A stretch of 64,000 bases of DNA from Halopseudomonas xinjiangensis (lineage in GTDB: Bacteria > Pseudomonadota > Gammaproteobacteria > Pseudomonadales > Pseudomonadaceae), in the NCBI GenBank assembly GCA_011050525.1, contig DRFO01000039.1:27642-91641 (forward strand), read 5' to 3'. A model generated the notes under the pieces. The model was not told where the DNA came from and did not search any database. It saw nothing but the letters and a program-made list of their open reading frames with translations. The translations under genes and the position numbers were made by a program. Numbering within the stretch: position 1 is the first letter of the stretch; each line of letters opens with the position of its first letter. Shown here piece after piece: positions 41,986 to 50,571 of this stretch.

Positions 41986-42774
41986 ATGCAACGATTCGAG
42001 AACCGGGTAGTACTGATCACTGGTGCCGGTAGCGGCATCGGCCGCGCGACGGCCAAGCGAATGGCGGTCGAGGGCGCGCGCCTGATGCTGGTCGACCGCA
42101 ACGAGGAAGGACTCAAACAAACAGCCGAGGAAATAGCCGCAGGCGCAGAGGTACTGACACGCATTGTGGACGTGTCTGACGAGGCGGCTGTCGAGCAGTG
42201 CGTCAGCGAGACCATCGCCCACTTCGGCCAGCTGGATGTGCTGTGCAACAACGCAGGGATCGCTGGGGGCGATTACAACACCGTCCAGGAACAAAGCCTG
42301 GAAACCTGGCAGAAGATTGTCAGCGTGAATCTGTATGGCGTGATGCTGTTCACCAAGTACGCCTCACGCCAGATGGAAAAGCAAGGCAAGGGAGCGATCG
42401 TCAATACCGCTTCGGTCGCGGGTATTCGTTCGGGCGCCGGCGGCAATGCCTACAGCGCCTCGAAGGCAGCGGTGATCAACTTTACAATGACCAGCGCCTG
42501 TGATCTGGGCGGCCATAATGTTCGTGTCAACGCCGTTTGTCCCGGACTGGTAGAGACTGGCATGACCCAACCCGTGTTCGATTACGCCCGCGCCAACAAC
42601 AAGGAAGCCAAACTGGGTGCCCGCTGCGAATTGCGCCGTTACGGTCGCCCGGAAGAGATCGCCTCGGCCATCGCTTTTCTTGCCAGCGATGATGCCAGCT
42701 ATATGACCGGGCAGGCGCTCGCGGTAGATGGTGGCAATACCGCCTCGCTGAACCTGCCCGGCATGAAAGTGTAA
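41986..42774 (+). CDS. Short-chain dehydrogenase/reductase (SDR)
   Basis: A 262-residue classical SDR with TGAGSGIGRATAKRM (residues ~12-26), NNAGIAGG (~87-94), TASVAGIRSG (~141-150) and YSASK (YxxxK, ~156-160), ending DGGNTASLNLPGMKV. A strong AGGAGG lies 5 nt before the ATG at 41986; the TTG at 41965 is rejected for that reason. Different from the SDR at 39011 in sequence. Likely an alcohol or hydroxyacyl dehydrogenase; no substrate can be named. Confidence 0.88.
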   Translation: MQRFENRVVLITGAGSGIGRATAKRMAVEGARLMLVDRNEEGLKQTAEEIAAGAEVLTRIVDVSDEAAVEQCVSETIAHFGQLDVLCNNAGIAGGDYNTVQEQSLETWQKIVSVNLYGVMLFTKYASRQMEKQGKGAIVNTASVAGIRSGAGGNAYSASKAAVINFTMTSACDLGGHNVRVNAVCPGLVETGMTQPVFDYARANNKEAKLGARCELRRYGRPEEIASAIAFLASDDASYMTGQALAVDGGNTASLNLPGMKV

Positions 42775-42837
42775 CGGGCTGCAGCCGGAAGCCTGAAGGT
42801 CGACTATTATTTACTGGTCACCATCAGGAGCCGGGCA

Positions 42838-42987
42838 ATGACCAGCCAATCTTCACCCATCGACTACGCCATAGGGCGGTACAGCTTCGGCCGTCCGAAT
42901 TATCGCGTGGGTGATGAACATACCACTTATCGTCCTCGCAAGCGCCGGCTGCTCGACCTGGAACCGCAGCTCCCGAACGGCCAGTAA
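42838..42987 (+). CDS. Small unrecognised protein upstream of alkB
   Basis: A 49-residue basic, tyrosine-rich frame (MTSQSSPIDYAIGRYSFGRP start; a TYRPRKRR cluster in the second half; pI clearly basic). AGGAG lies 7 nt before the ATG, and the stop is 2 bp from the alkB ATG, so the two are probably translationally coupled. No family was recognised. The good ribosome site and tight spacing support a real gene; it is short enough to be overlooked by automatic calling. Confidence 0.55.
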   Translation: MTSQSSPIDYAIGRYSFGRPNYRVGDEHTTYRPRKRRLLDLEPQLPNGQ

Positions 42988-42989
42988 CC

Positions 42990-43643
42990 ATGGCCGGCAC
43001 GCTCGATCTGTTCGACGATTTGCCCCAGGAGCCAGAGCGCCTTGCTGAGGGGGCCTGGCTGTTGCGCGGTTTCGCCCTGTGCGACGCGGCTATGCTGATC
43101 GACGAAATCCATCGGATCGCCAATTCTTCCCCCTTCCGCCACCAGGTCACGCCAGGTGGGCATAGCATGTCGGCGGCGATGACCAACTGCGGTGGGCTTG
43201 GCTGGGTAACCGATCTGCAGGGGTATCGTTATAGTGTGGCGGATCCGTTGACAGAGCATTCCTGGCCAGAGATGCCGGAGACTTTCCTGCAGTTGGCCCA
43301 GCGCGCCGCGCAGGCCGCCGAGTATCACGGGTTCCTGCCCCAGAGTTGCCTTATAAACCGCTATGAAACCGGCGCACGCATGTCTCTGCACCAGGATAGG
43401 GATGAACAGGATTTGCGCGCGCCTATTGTCTCGGTATCCCTTGGGGCGCCAATTAGCTTCATGTTCGGCGGGCCCAAGCGCGCCGACAAACCCGACCGCT
43501 GGAAGCTGGAGCATGGGGATGTGGTGGTATGGGGTGGAGCGAGCCGCTTGTTCTATCACGGCGTCGCGCCGCTGGGCAAAAAGGCGGATCACCCGCTTAC
43601 TGGCGCGGCGCGGTATAACCTGACGTTCAGAAAGGTGTATTGA
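42990..43643 (+). CDS. alkB: AlkB-type Fe(II)/2-oxoglutarate-dependent dioxygenase
   Basis: A 217-residue DNA/RNA repair enzyme that removes methyl lesions such as 1-methyladenine. Iron ligands are HQD in MSLHQDRDEQD (HxD, residues ~131-141) and the distal His in LFYHGVAPL (~188-196); the 2-oxoglutarate-binding Arg is in RYNLTFRKVY at the C-terminus. NRYETGARMSLH and VVVWGGASRLFYHG are AlkB signature stretches. It follows the 49-residue gene by 2 bp. No Ada-box regulator is nearby. Confidence 0.93.
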   Translation: MAGTLDLFDDLPQEPERLAEGAWLLRGFALCDAAMLIDEIHRIANSSPFRHQVTPGGHSMSAAMTNCGGLGWVTDLQGYRYSVADPLTEHSWPEMPETFLQLAQRAAQAAEYHGFLPQSCLINRYETGARMSLHQDRDEQDLRAPIVSVSLGAPISFMFGGPKRADKPDRWKLEHGDVVVWGGASRLFYHGVAPLGKKADHPLTGAARYNLTFRKVY

Positions 43644-43697
43644 ACAGTTCCTGGAAGGGGCCGAGTTGATCTTACGAGGTTGGGGCAAACTGCCGGG

Positions 43698-43985
43698 GCT
43701 GCTGCGAAACTGGGTATCGAGCTGGTGCTCAACAGTCCCGGGAAGACCCAAGTCTGCGCGCAACAGCCGATAATCCTCCGAAAGGATGGGTTTTACCTGG
43801 GACGGTCAAGCACCAGCTTGATCAGCTGGCGTCGGGCCTGGAATGCCGAGGCTGCTGCGAAACTAGGTATCGAGCTGGTGCTCAACAGTCCCAGGAAAAC
43901 CCGTGCCGGCGCACAACAGCCGATGACCCTCCGCAAGGATGGGGCTTACCTGGGACGGTCAAGCACCAGCTTGATCAGCGGCGTC
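43698..43985. repeat. Two-copy array of the ~100-bp AGCTGGTGCT hairpin element
   Basis: Units begin at 43698 and 43851 (153-bp offset). Each has a left arm GGTATCGAGCTGGTGCTCAA and a right arm CCTGGGACGGTCAAGCACCA, inverted complements apart from a few mismatches, with a loop containing CAACAGCCGAT. The arms are the same family as the array at 23786-24245, but in the opposite arm order and with an unrelated spacer. It occupies the 43644-43988 gap between alkB and the convergent dehydrogenase gene. Confidence 0.88.
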
Positions 43986-43988
43986 CAC

Positions 43989-45788
43989 TTAAAAACACTC
44001 TTCTGGCATGTCCAGCGTGGTGCGGTCGGCGTTGCGCAGCACCTCGGCGAGAGCCAGCGGCTTGGGCAGCTCGTAGCGCAGGAAGTATTCGCAGGTATTG
44101 AGCTTACCCTGATAAAACGCCTGAGGACGCTCGCCGCCTTGCTTCAACCCCCGTAATGCCGCCTGGGCCTGACGCAGCCACATCCAGCCCACCACAACGT
44201 GGCCGAAGCATTCCATATACAGGTAGGCATTGGCCAGCGCGCGCTCTGGATCCTCCTTGCGCATTGACTGCAGCGCGTCGGTCACACCAGTCAGCGTCTC
44301 CAATGCGGCGCCCAGCAACCCACAGGATGTCTTAAGCTCCGCCTCGCCCGCACAATCAGCCAATGTCTGGCGGATACGCTTGAGCAGGCCTTGGTAATAC
44401 TGGCCGTCCTTCATGCTGACCTTGCGGCCAAGCAGATCCTGCCCCTGAATACCGTGGGCGCCTTCATGAATCGGATTCAGACGGTTATCGCGGTAGAACT
44501 GCTCGACCGGATACTCGCGGGTATACCCATAGCCACCGTGAACCTGAATCGCCAGGCTGTTAGCCTCCAGGCAGAACTGCGACGGCCAGGACTTGACTAT
44601 GGGTGTCAGCAGGTCCAGCAGTCCGGCTGCGTCATCACGCTCCTGTGCACTTTGCGCGTGTTTTTTCTCGTCAACCAGAGTCGAGGCAAACAGGCACAGC
44701 GACAGTCCGCCCTCGACGAAGGCCTTTTGCGTCAAGAGCATGCGGCGAACATCGGCGTGCTCGATCAGCGGAATCATCGGGCTTTCGGGATTGCGCTCCT
44801 TCAGCGGCCGGCCCTGACGACGCTCACGGGCGTATTCCAGCGCATGTAGATAGCCGGTATAACCCAGCATCACTGAACCCAGACCAACGCCAATACGCGC
44901 TTCGTTCATCATATGGAACATCTGCGCCAGCCCCTGGTGAGCTTCGCCCACCAGATAGCCCACGGCCCCGCCTTTTTCCCCAAAGTTGAGCATGGTCGAG
45001 GTGGTCCCGCGATAACCCATCTTGTGAATCAGGCCTGCCAGCTGCACGTCGTTGCGCTCGCCCAGCGAGCCATCTTCATTGACCAGAAACTTGGGCACGA
45101 TGAACAGCGAAATGCCTTTTACGCCGGGCGGCGCGTCGGGCAGCTTGGCCAGTACCAAATGCACGATGTTTTCGCTCAGTTCGTGATCACCAGCGGAGAT
45201 GAAAATCTTGTTGCCTGAGATCCGATAGCTGCCATCGCCGGCCGGAACCGCGCGGCTCTTGATATCAGCCAGAGATGAACCGGCATGCGGCTCGGTCAGA
45301 CACATGGTGCCGAAGAATCGCCCGGCCATCATCGGTTCGGCGAAGCGCTGTTTATACTCGTCGCTGCCATGCGCCATGATCAGGTTGCAGGCGGCAATGG
45401 TCAGTCCGGCATAGGCCTGGGTGCTGACATTGGCGCCCTTGATCAGACCAATACAGGTCTGCGCTACAGCTGCAGGCAGTTGCATGCCGCCGCGCTCGTA
45501 ATCCTGGGACGCAGCCATCAAACCGGTCTCGCGCAGCACCGCCAGGGCCTCGCTGACCTCCTTGCGAATGACAACCTTGCCGTTTTCGAAGCGTGGCTCG
45601 TCGGCATCGCAAAGATGGTTGTGCGGTGCGAAGGTTTCAGCGCCGACTTTCAAGGCCAGCTCGATGGCGGCATCGAAGGTATCACGGCTGTGATCGGCGT
45701 AACGGGGGAATTGAGTGAAACGTTCGATATCCAGCATTTCATAAAGCAGAAAAGCCAGATCGTCGGTGTTGATGATCTTCTGTGACAT
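43989..45788 (-). CDS. Acyl-CoA dehydrogenase with C-terminal extension (DmdC/FadE-like)
   Basis: A 599-residue long-form acyl-CoA dehydrogenase. CLTEPHAGSSLADIKSRAVP (~159-178) is the FAD/substrate loop, ISGNKIFISAGDHEL follows, EARIGVGLGSVMLGYTGYLH is near residue 295, and the catalytic-base region VHGGYGYTREYPVEQFYRDN is near residue 420. A C-terminal helical domain extends from ~470 to the end, as in 3-(methylthio)propanoyl-CoA dehydrogenase-like enzymes common in Pseudomonas. The ATG at 45788 (AGGAG 10 nt upstream) gives the standard MSQKIINTDD terminus. The thiolase gene 0.8 kb away is also on the minus strand. Confidence 0.9.
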   Translation of the reverse strand: MSQKIINTDDLAFLLYEMLDIERFTQFPRYADHSRDTFDAAIELALKVGAETFAPHNHLCDADEPRFENGKVVIRKEVSEALAVLRETGLMAASQDYERGGMQLPAAVAQTCIGLIKGANVSTQAYAGLTIAACNLIMAHGSDEYKQRFAEPMMAGRFFGTMCLTEPHAGSSLADIKSRAVPAGDGSYRISGNKIFISAGDHELSENIVHLVLAKLPDAPPGVKGISLFIVPKFLVNEDGSLGERNDVQLAGLIHKMGYRGTTSTMLNFGEKGGAVGYLVGEAHQGLAQMFHMMNEARIGVGLGSVMLGYTGYLHALEYARERRQGRPLKERNPESPMIPLIEHADVRRMLLTQKAFVEGGLSLCLFASTLVDEKKHAQSAQERDDAAGLLDLLTPIVKSWPSQFCLEANSLAIQVHGGYGYTREYPVEQFYRDNRLNPIHEGAHGIQGQDLLGRKVSMKDGQYYQGLLKRIRQTLADCAGEAELKTSCGLLGAALETLTGVTDALQSMRKEDPERALANAYLYMECFGHVVVGWMWLRQAQAALRGLKQGGERPQAFYQGKLNTCEYFLRYELPKPLALAEVLRNADRTTLDMPEECF

Positions 45789-45907
45789 GGGGGGATTGCT
45801 CCTGCGGTGTCGCAGGTGGACCCGCATAAAAGTGAAAATTATTTACGTCATTCCTGGGCGACAAGGGCTCGGGATGATCAGAAGGTGCCACCGTGTAAAA
45901 GCTTATC

Positions 45908-46485
45908 TACGTCATTCCTGCGCAGGCGGGAATCCAGCATTTTGAATCAATCCCAGCAAACCATGGATCCCCGCCTTCGCGGGGATGACAAGGGTGGTGC
46001 TTGCCCCACAGTCTGCCTGCATCCCGCCTTCGCGGGGATGACGGAGCACGAGACCGGGAACGACCAATACGGGGCCGGCATACACACACTTACGTCATTC
46101 TTGCGCAGGCGGGAATCCAGCATTTTGAATCAATCCCAGCAACCCATGGATCCCCGCCTTCGCGGGGATGACAAGGGTGGTGCTTGCCCCACAGTCTGCC
46201 TGCATCCCGCCTTCGCGAAGACGACGGATTACGAGACCGGGAATGACCAATACGGGGCCGGCATACACACACTTACGTCATTCCCGCGAAAGCGGGAATC
46301 CAGCATTTTGAATCAATCCCGCAGCCCATGGATCCCCGCCTTCGCGGGGATGACGGAGCACGAGACCGGGAATGACCAATACGGGGCCGGCATACACACA
46401 CTTACGTCATTCCCGCGCAGGCGGGAATCCAGCATTTTGAATCAATCCCGCAGCCCGTGGCTCCCCGCCTTCGCGGGGATGACAA
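45908..46485. repeat. dRS3-like composite array with 183-bp tandem units
   Basis: Units starting TACGTCATTC occur at 45908, 46091, 46274 and 46403. The first two steps are 183 bp; the third is 129 bp because a 54-bp internal part, bounded by direct copies of CCGCCTTCGCGGGGATGAC, is missing. Each full unit has one AT-rich arm (GTCATTCC..GGGAATCCA) and two GC-rich arms in the opposite sense, with CATTTTGAATCAATCCC between. It covers most of the gap 45789-46608; the long open frame across it is repeat-coded and not called. The remaining 46486-46608 has short GCCGGGGATGAC-like degenerate copies only. Confidence 0.92.
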
Positions 46486-46608
46486 ATGAGGGCCGGGGAT
46501 GACACATGAGGGCCTGGGATGCCAACAGGGCCTGGGACGAAAAATTCGCTCCGGATGCCGAACGGGGCAGGCATGATGAATCAAGCCTGAACCGAACGGG
46601 ACAGGCCC

Positions 46609-47793
46609 TTAGAGAACCTCGAACAGACCCGCAGCACCTTGACCGCCACCGATACACATGGTGACTACCACGAACTTGGCGCCGCGACGCTTGCCTTCGA
46701 TCAGCGCATGTCCGGTCAGACGCGAGCCGGTCACACCGTAGGGGTGGCCGATGGCGATGGAGCCGCCGTTGACGTTGAGGTTTTCCATCGGGATGCCCAG
46801 CTTGTCGCGGCAGTAAACCACTTGTGAAGCAAAGGCTTCGTTGAGTTCCCACAGACCGATATCGTCCATGGTAAGACCGTTGCGCTGGAGCAGACGCGGA
46901 ATGGCGAAAACCGGGCCGATGCCCATTTCGTCAGGCTCGCAGCCAGCAACGGCGAAACCGCGGAAGATACCCATCGGCTCGATGTTCTGCTGCTCGGCGG
47001 CGGTGCTGTTCATGACCACGCAGACCGAGGCGCCGTCTGACAACTGGCTGGCGTTGCCGGCTGTAACGAAGTGCTCAGGTCCGCGCACTGGCTGCAGACC
47101 TGCAAGGCCTTCCAAGGTAGTGCTCGGACGGTTGCATTCGTCTTTCTTCAGGTTCACTTCCTGCTCGCTGACTTCGCCGGTTTCCTTGTCTTTGACCAGC
47201 ATTTTGACCAGGTAAGGCACGATCTCGTCGTCGAACTTGCCACTTTCCTGGCCGGCCGCAGTGCGCTGCTGACTGATCAGGGCGTACTCATCCTGCGCTG
47301 CACGGCTGACGTTGTAACGCGCACCGACGATATCCGCAGTCTCAATCATGGACATGTACAGCTCGGGCTTGTTCTGCTTGATCCACTCATTGGTGCCATG
47401 GAACATATTGAGCTTTTCGTTCTGGCACAGGGAGATGGACTCGACACCACCGGCCACGATGGCAGGGATCTTTTCGCTGACAACACGCTGCGCAGCGATA
47501 GCGATGGACTGAAGACCCGAGCTGCAGAAACGGTTGATCGACATACCGGCGGTAGTGATCGGCAGACCACCGCGGATGGCGGCCAGGCGGGCCATGTTCT
47601 TGCCCTGCGCGCCTTCATGGAAGGTAGCGCCAAGGATCACGTCTTCAACGATGGACGGGTCGATGCCAGCACGCTTGACGGCGTGTTCGATGACATAGCC
47701 GGCCATGTCGACACTGTGGGTGTTGTTCAGGGCGCCGCGATAGGACTTGCCCAGTGCGGTGCGGGCTGTGGATACGATTACTGCGTCACTCAT
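46609..47793 (-). CDS. Acetyl-CoA C-acyltransferase (thiolase)
   Basis: A 394-residue type II thiolase. The acylated cysteine lies in [14 protein letters not shown] (~86-99), [15 protein letters not shown] (~347-361) holds the catalytic His, and [13 protein letters not shown] (~380-392) the second Cys. This subgroup (with [20 protein letters not shown]) is used in beta-oxidation of acyl-CoA in pseudomonads rather than in PHB synthesis. GAGGAG lies about 7 nt before ATG. Two downstream-facing neighbours, the long acyl-CoA dehydrogenase and an MFS transporter, are on the same strand; no hydratase is in the window. Confidence 0.92.
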   Translation of the reverse strand: MSDAVIVSTARTALGKSYRGALNNTHSVDMAGYVIEHAVKRAGIDPSIVEDVILGATFHEGAQGKNMARLAAIRGGLPITTAGMSINRFCSSGLQSIAIAAQRVVSEKIPAIVAGGVESISLCQNEKLNMFHGTNEWIKQNKPELYMSMIETADIVGARYNVSRAAQDEYALISQQRTAAGQESGKFDDEIVPYLVKMLVKDKETGEVSEQEVNLKKDECNRPSTTLEGLAGLQPVRGPEHFVTAGNASQLSDGASVCVVMNSTAAEQQNIEPMGIFRGFAVAGCEPDEMGIGPVFAIPRLLQRNGLTMDDIGLWELNEAFASQVVYCRDKLGIPMENLNVNGGSIAIGHPYGVTGSRLTGHALIEGKRRGAKFVVVTMCIGGGQGAAGLFEVL

Positions 47794-47842
47794 GATTAAG
47801 CTCCTCTTGAAAATAAGGTGCGCCCGGCTAGCCGGGCGGCAA

Positions 47843-49189
47843 TCAGCGATTTAAAGCGTCAGCTTCGTGCTTGTCACCCCATCGCTGCAGGGTTTCGCGT
47901 GCTTCACGGTAAGGCTTCAAGCCCATCCAGAGCAGCACAACCGCACCAAGGGTAATGATACTGGACACGATGAAGATCGAATAACGTACGGCCATGTCGT
48001 CCATGAATACAAAATCCGTCACCATGGCTACTGCGGTCGGACCAATGCCCAGGCCAATCAGGGTGATGGTGAACAGGTAAATGGCAGATGCCTGGCCGCG
48101 CATCGAGTTCGGCATCACTTCCTGAATGGCCGCTGGCGCAACACCGAAAGGCATGGCCACGGTGAATACGTTGAAGAACATCAGGAACCATATCAGGTTC
48201 AAGTCGCTCAGCAGGAACACTACGTTGAATGGCAGTGTCACTATTGCCGACAACAGTCCGACGCGCATGTTGGAATCAGTGTAGCCGCGTCTGGCCAGAT
48301 AATCAGCCAGGCGGCCACCAAATACGATGCCCAGCGAGCCGGCGACCATGACGATGGAGCCGTAATAAACCCCTACTTCGCCGGGAGTCAAACCATGGTT
48401 ACGAATGAAGAAGGTGGGGATCCATGCCGACGCGCCATAGGACGCGAATGACAGGCAAGCGAACCCGAAGTTATGACACAGAACGGTCTTGCGGATGCTC
48501 AGCAGATAAACGCCTACATCCTTCAACGGCACCGCAACGCCTGCGCCGATACCCTTGCGGGTAGGCTCCTTGATAGCGAACAGGACAAAACAGAAACCCA
48601 CCCCTACAGCACCCAGAATAAGAAAGATCATCTGCCAGGGGCGGACCAGGCCCAGGATCGGCACTACTACCTCACCCTGCGCCGAGGCGAAGGTGACGAC
48701 CATGCCGCCCAGCAGAAAAGCCAGTCCGGCGCCCAGATAGATGCCCATCGCATAGACGCTGATTGCGGTGGCCCGCTTGTCGGCAGGAAAACTGTCCGCG
48801 AGCAGTGAATAAGCTGCAGGTGACAGGGCCGCTTCGCCAGCGCCCACACCGATCCGGCAAAGAATAAAGTGCCAATACTGCTGCGCCAGACCGCAGGCAG
48901 CGGTCATCAGACTCCAGACAAACACGCCCCCGGCAATCAGACCGCGGCGGCTTTTGCTATCCGCAATGCGGCCAAGTGGGATACCGGCGATGGTATAAAA
49001 AACCGCAAACGACAGCCCCATCAGAAGACTCATCTGGGTATCGCTGATCATCAAATCACGGCGGATAGGTTCAACCAGCAGGTTGAGAATTTGCCGATCG
49101 ATGAAGGACAGAACATAAGCTACCAGCAGGATTGACACGGTGAACCAGGCACGACCGCTGGATGGGTAAAGACTGTTATTGTGGGGCAC
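47843..49189 (-). CDS. MFS transporter, spinster-like
   Basis: A 448-residue inner-membrane transporter with twelve predicted helices. [19 protein letters not shown] (~29-47) and the A-motif-like [20 protein letters not shown] (~73-92) and [20 protein letters not shown] (~110-129) identify the spinster-type MFS family, often found with genes for degradation of steroids or fatty and aromatic acids. It starts at GTG 49189 with GGAG 6 nt upstream. It sits 50 bp upstream of the thiolase gene and may be co-transcribed. Substrate unknown. Confidence 0.88.
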   Translation of the reverse strand: MPHNNSLYPSSGRAWFTVSILLVAYVLSFIDRQILNLLVEPIRRDLMISDTQMSLLMGLSFAVFYTIAGIPLGRIADSKSRRGLIAGGVFVWSLMTAACGLAQQYWHFILCRIGVGAGEAALSPAAYSLLADSFPADKRATAISVYAMGIYLGAGLAFLLGGMVVTFASAQGEVVVPILGLVRPWQMIFLILGAVGVGFCFVLFAIKEPTRKGIGAGVAVPLKDVGVYLLSIRKTVLCHNFGFACLSFASYGASAWIPTFFIRNHGLTPGEVGVYYGSIVMVAGSLGIVFGGRLADYLARRGYTDSNMRVGLLSAIVTLPFNVVFLLSDLNLIWFLMFFNVFTVAMPFGVAPAAIQEVMPNSMRGQASAIYLFTITLIGLGIGPTAVAMVTDFVFMDDMAVRYSIFIVSSIITLGAVVLLWMGLKPYREARETLQRWGDKHEADALNR

Positions 49190-49340
49190 GTTACTCTCCG
49201 GAACGACTGGAAAACGACCAGAGCCAGAGATTAGCAGGTTCGCACAGCGGAAGTCGATTTCGAAAACAGCACATCATTGGTTCCAATGCGCGCTTATCAA
49301 TGGGGGCTATCCAACCAACATTCGCCAGAGTAAAGGTTCC

Positions 49341-50459
49341 GTGACACGCATTTCCTCGTTTGACGACACCATGCCGTGCCCTCTGCTTCTGATCGGTGCG
49401 GGGCACAGTCATCTGGTGGCGCTACGCAACTGGATTTACAACGGCTATCGGGTTCCGGTCGGGAGTGTATTGGTCAGCCCTGATGCCAGTGCCTGGTATT
49501 CAGGCATGATGCCTGGCCTGATAGCGGAGCGATTCACCCCAGCCGAATGCGCCGTTGAGCTTGAGCCTTTGTGCCGGGCTGCTGGCCTGCGCTTGGTGAC
49601 CGACGAGGCGGTCGGCCTGCGGGCTAGTGAGCGCTATCTGACGCTCGGAAGTGGTCAGGCACTGCACTATGACTTGTTGTCCCTTAATGTAGGTTCTGTG
49701 CCCCCCGGACCCCGGATCACCGACCATAGCGTCAAGGTCGTACCAGCCAAGCCATTTGCCGGTTTTATCGAGCAGTGGCAGCACTGGCAGCAACATGCCC
49801 CTCCCCGCGAGCTGACGATATTGGGTGCCGGCCCGGCCGCCTTTGAGCTGGCCTTGGCCTTCCGGAACAGCCTGCCGGACAGCGCCATTACTCTGATCAC
49901 CGGCTCGACTCTGCTGCACGGCCAACCCCAGGGCCTGATCAAACGTGCGAGGGGTCTGTTGCAGCAGCGGGACATTTCACTCATTGAGGGCATGAGGGTC
50001 AGTGCTATAAAGGAAAAGGTCTTGTTATGTGGCGAAGAGCCCGTCCAGGCAGCCGACGCACTGGTACTTGCCACCGGAGCCAGTGCGCCGGCCTGGCTCG
50101 CCCAATCCGGACTGAGCTGCGACCAGCAGGGTTTCGTTACCATCGGCAACACGCTGCAAAGCGAGAACTTTCCCAACGTACTGGCCAGCGGTGACTGCTC
50201 AAGTCTGGCGGGGGCCCAACGCTCTGGCGTTTACGCCGTGCGGCAAGGCAGCATACTCGCCGCCAATATTCCGGCCCTCATCCAGGGCGCGGCGCTGCAA
50301 CCCTATCGACCCCAGAGCAATGCGCTGGCCCTGTTATCGACCGCGGACGGCCGGGCGTTGATGAGCTATGGGCCTTTGAGTGCGGGAGGAAAACTAATAG
50401 GTAAATGGAAAGACCATCTGGACGTCGGGTTCATGCAGCGACACCGGCTGACTTCGTAA
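49341..50459 (+). CDS. FAD/NAD(P)-binding oxidoreductase of the SelD-associated family (TIGR03169-like), without SelD
   Basis: About 372 residues, with LLLIGAGHSHLVALRNW (~14-30) as FAD loop, SPDASAWYSGMMPGLIAERF (~45-64), LTILGAGPAAFELALAFRNS (NAD loop) and VLASGDCSSL (~283-292). These are signatures of the NDH-2-like family often fused to, or next to, selenophosphate synthase SelD. Here neither fusion nor an adjacent selD is present. GTG at 49341 with AAAGG 4-5 nt upstream is preferred; ATG at 49371 is the alternative. Divergent from the MFS gene. Confidence 0.82.
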   Translation: MTRISSFDDTMPCPLLLIGAGHSHLVALRNWIYNGYRVPVGSVLVSPDASAWYSGMMPGLIAERFTPAECAVELEPLCRAAGLRLVTDEAVGLRASERYLTLGSGQALHYDLLSLNVGSVPPGPRITDHSVKVVPAKPFAGFIEQWQHWQQHAPPRELTILGAGPAAFELALAFRNSLPDSAITLITGSTLLHGQPQGLIKRARGLLQQRDISLIEGMRVSAIKEKVLLCGEEPVQAADALVLATGASAPAWLAQSGLSCDQQGFVTIGNTLQSENFPNVLASGDCSSLAGAQRSGVYAVRQGSILAANIPALIQGAALQPYRPQSNALALLSTADGRALMSYGPLSAGGKLIGKWKDHLDVGFMQRHRLTS

Positions 50460-50571
50460 CCCAAACCCTTGGTATCCTGCGACCAAAGGCGCATTGTTAG
50501 GGTGATTGAGTGATGGCTTACTGGGAAATACGTAGCTAAATTGGTTAGTCAGGTATCAATGGAGGCATCCC

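Noticed and set aside
45807..46502. 231-residue open frame
   Set aside because: Made of repeated HTLTSFLRRRESS-like units encoded by the 183-bp repeat array; other frames of the array are open too.
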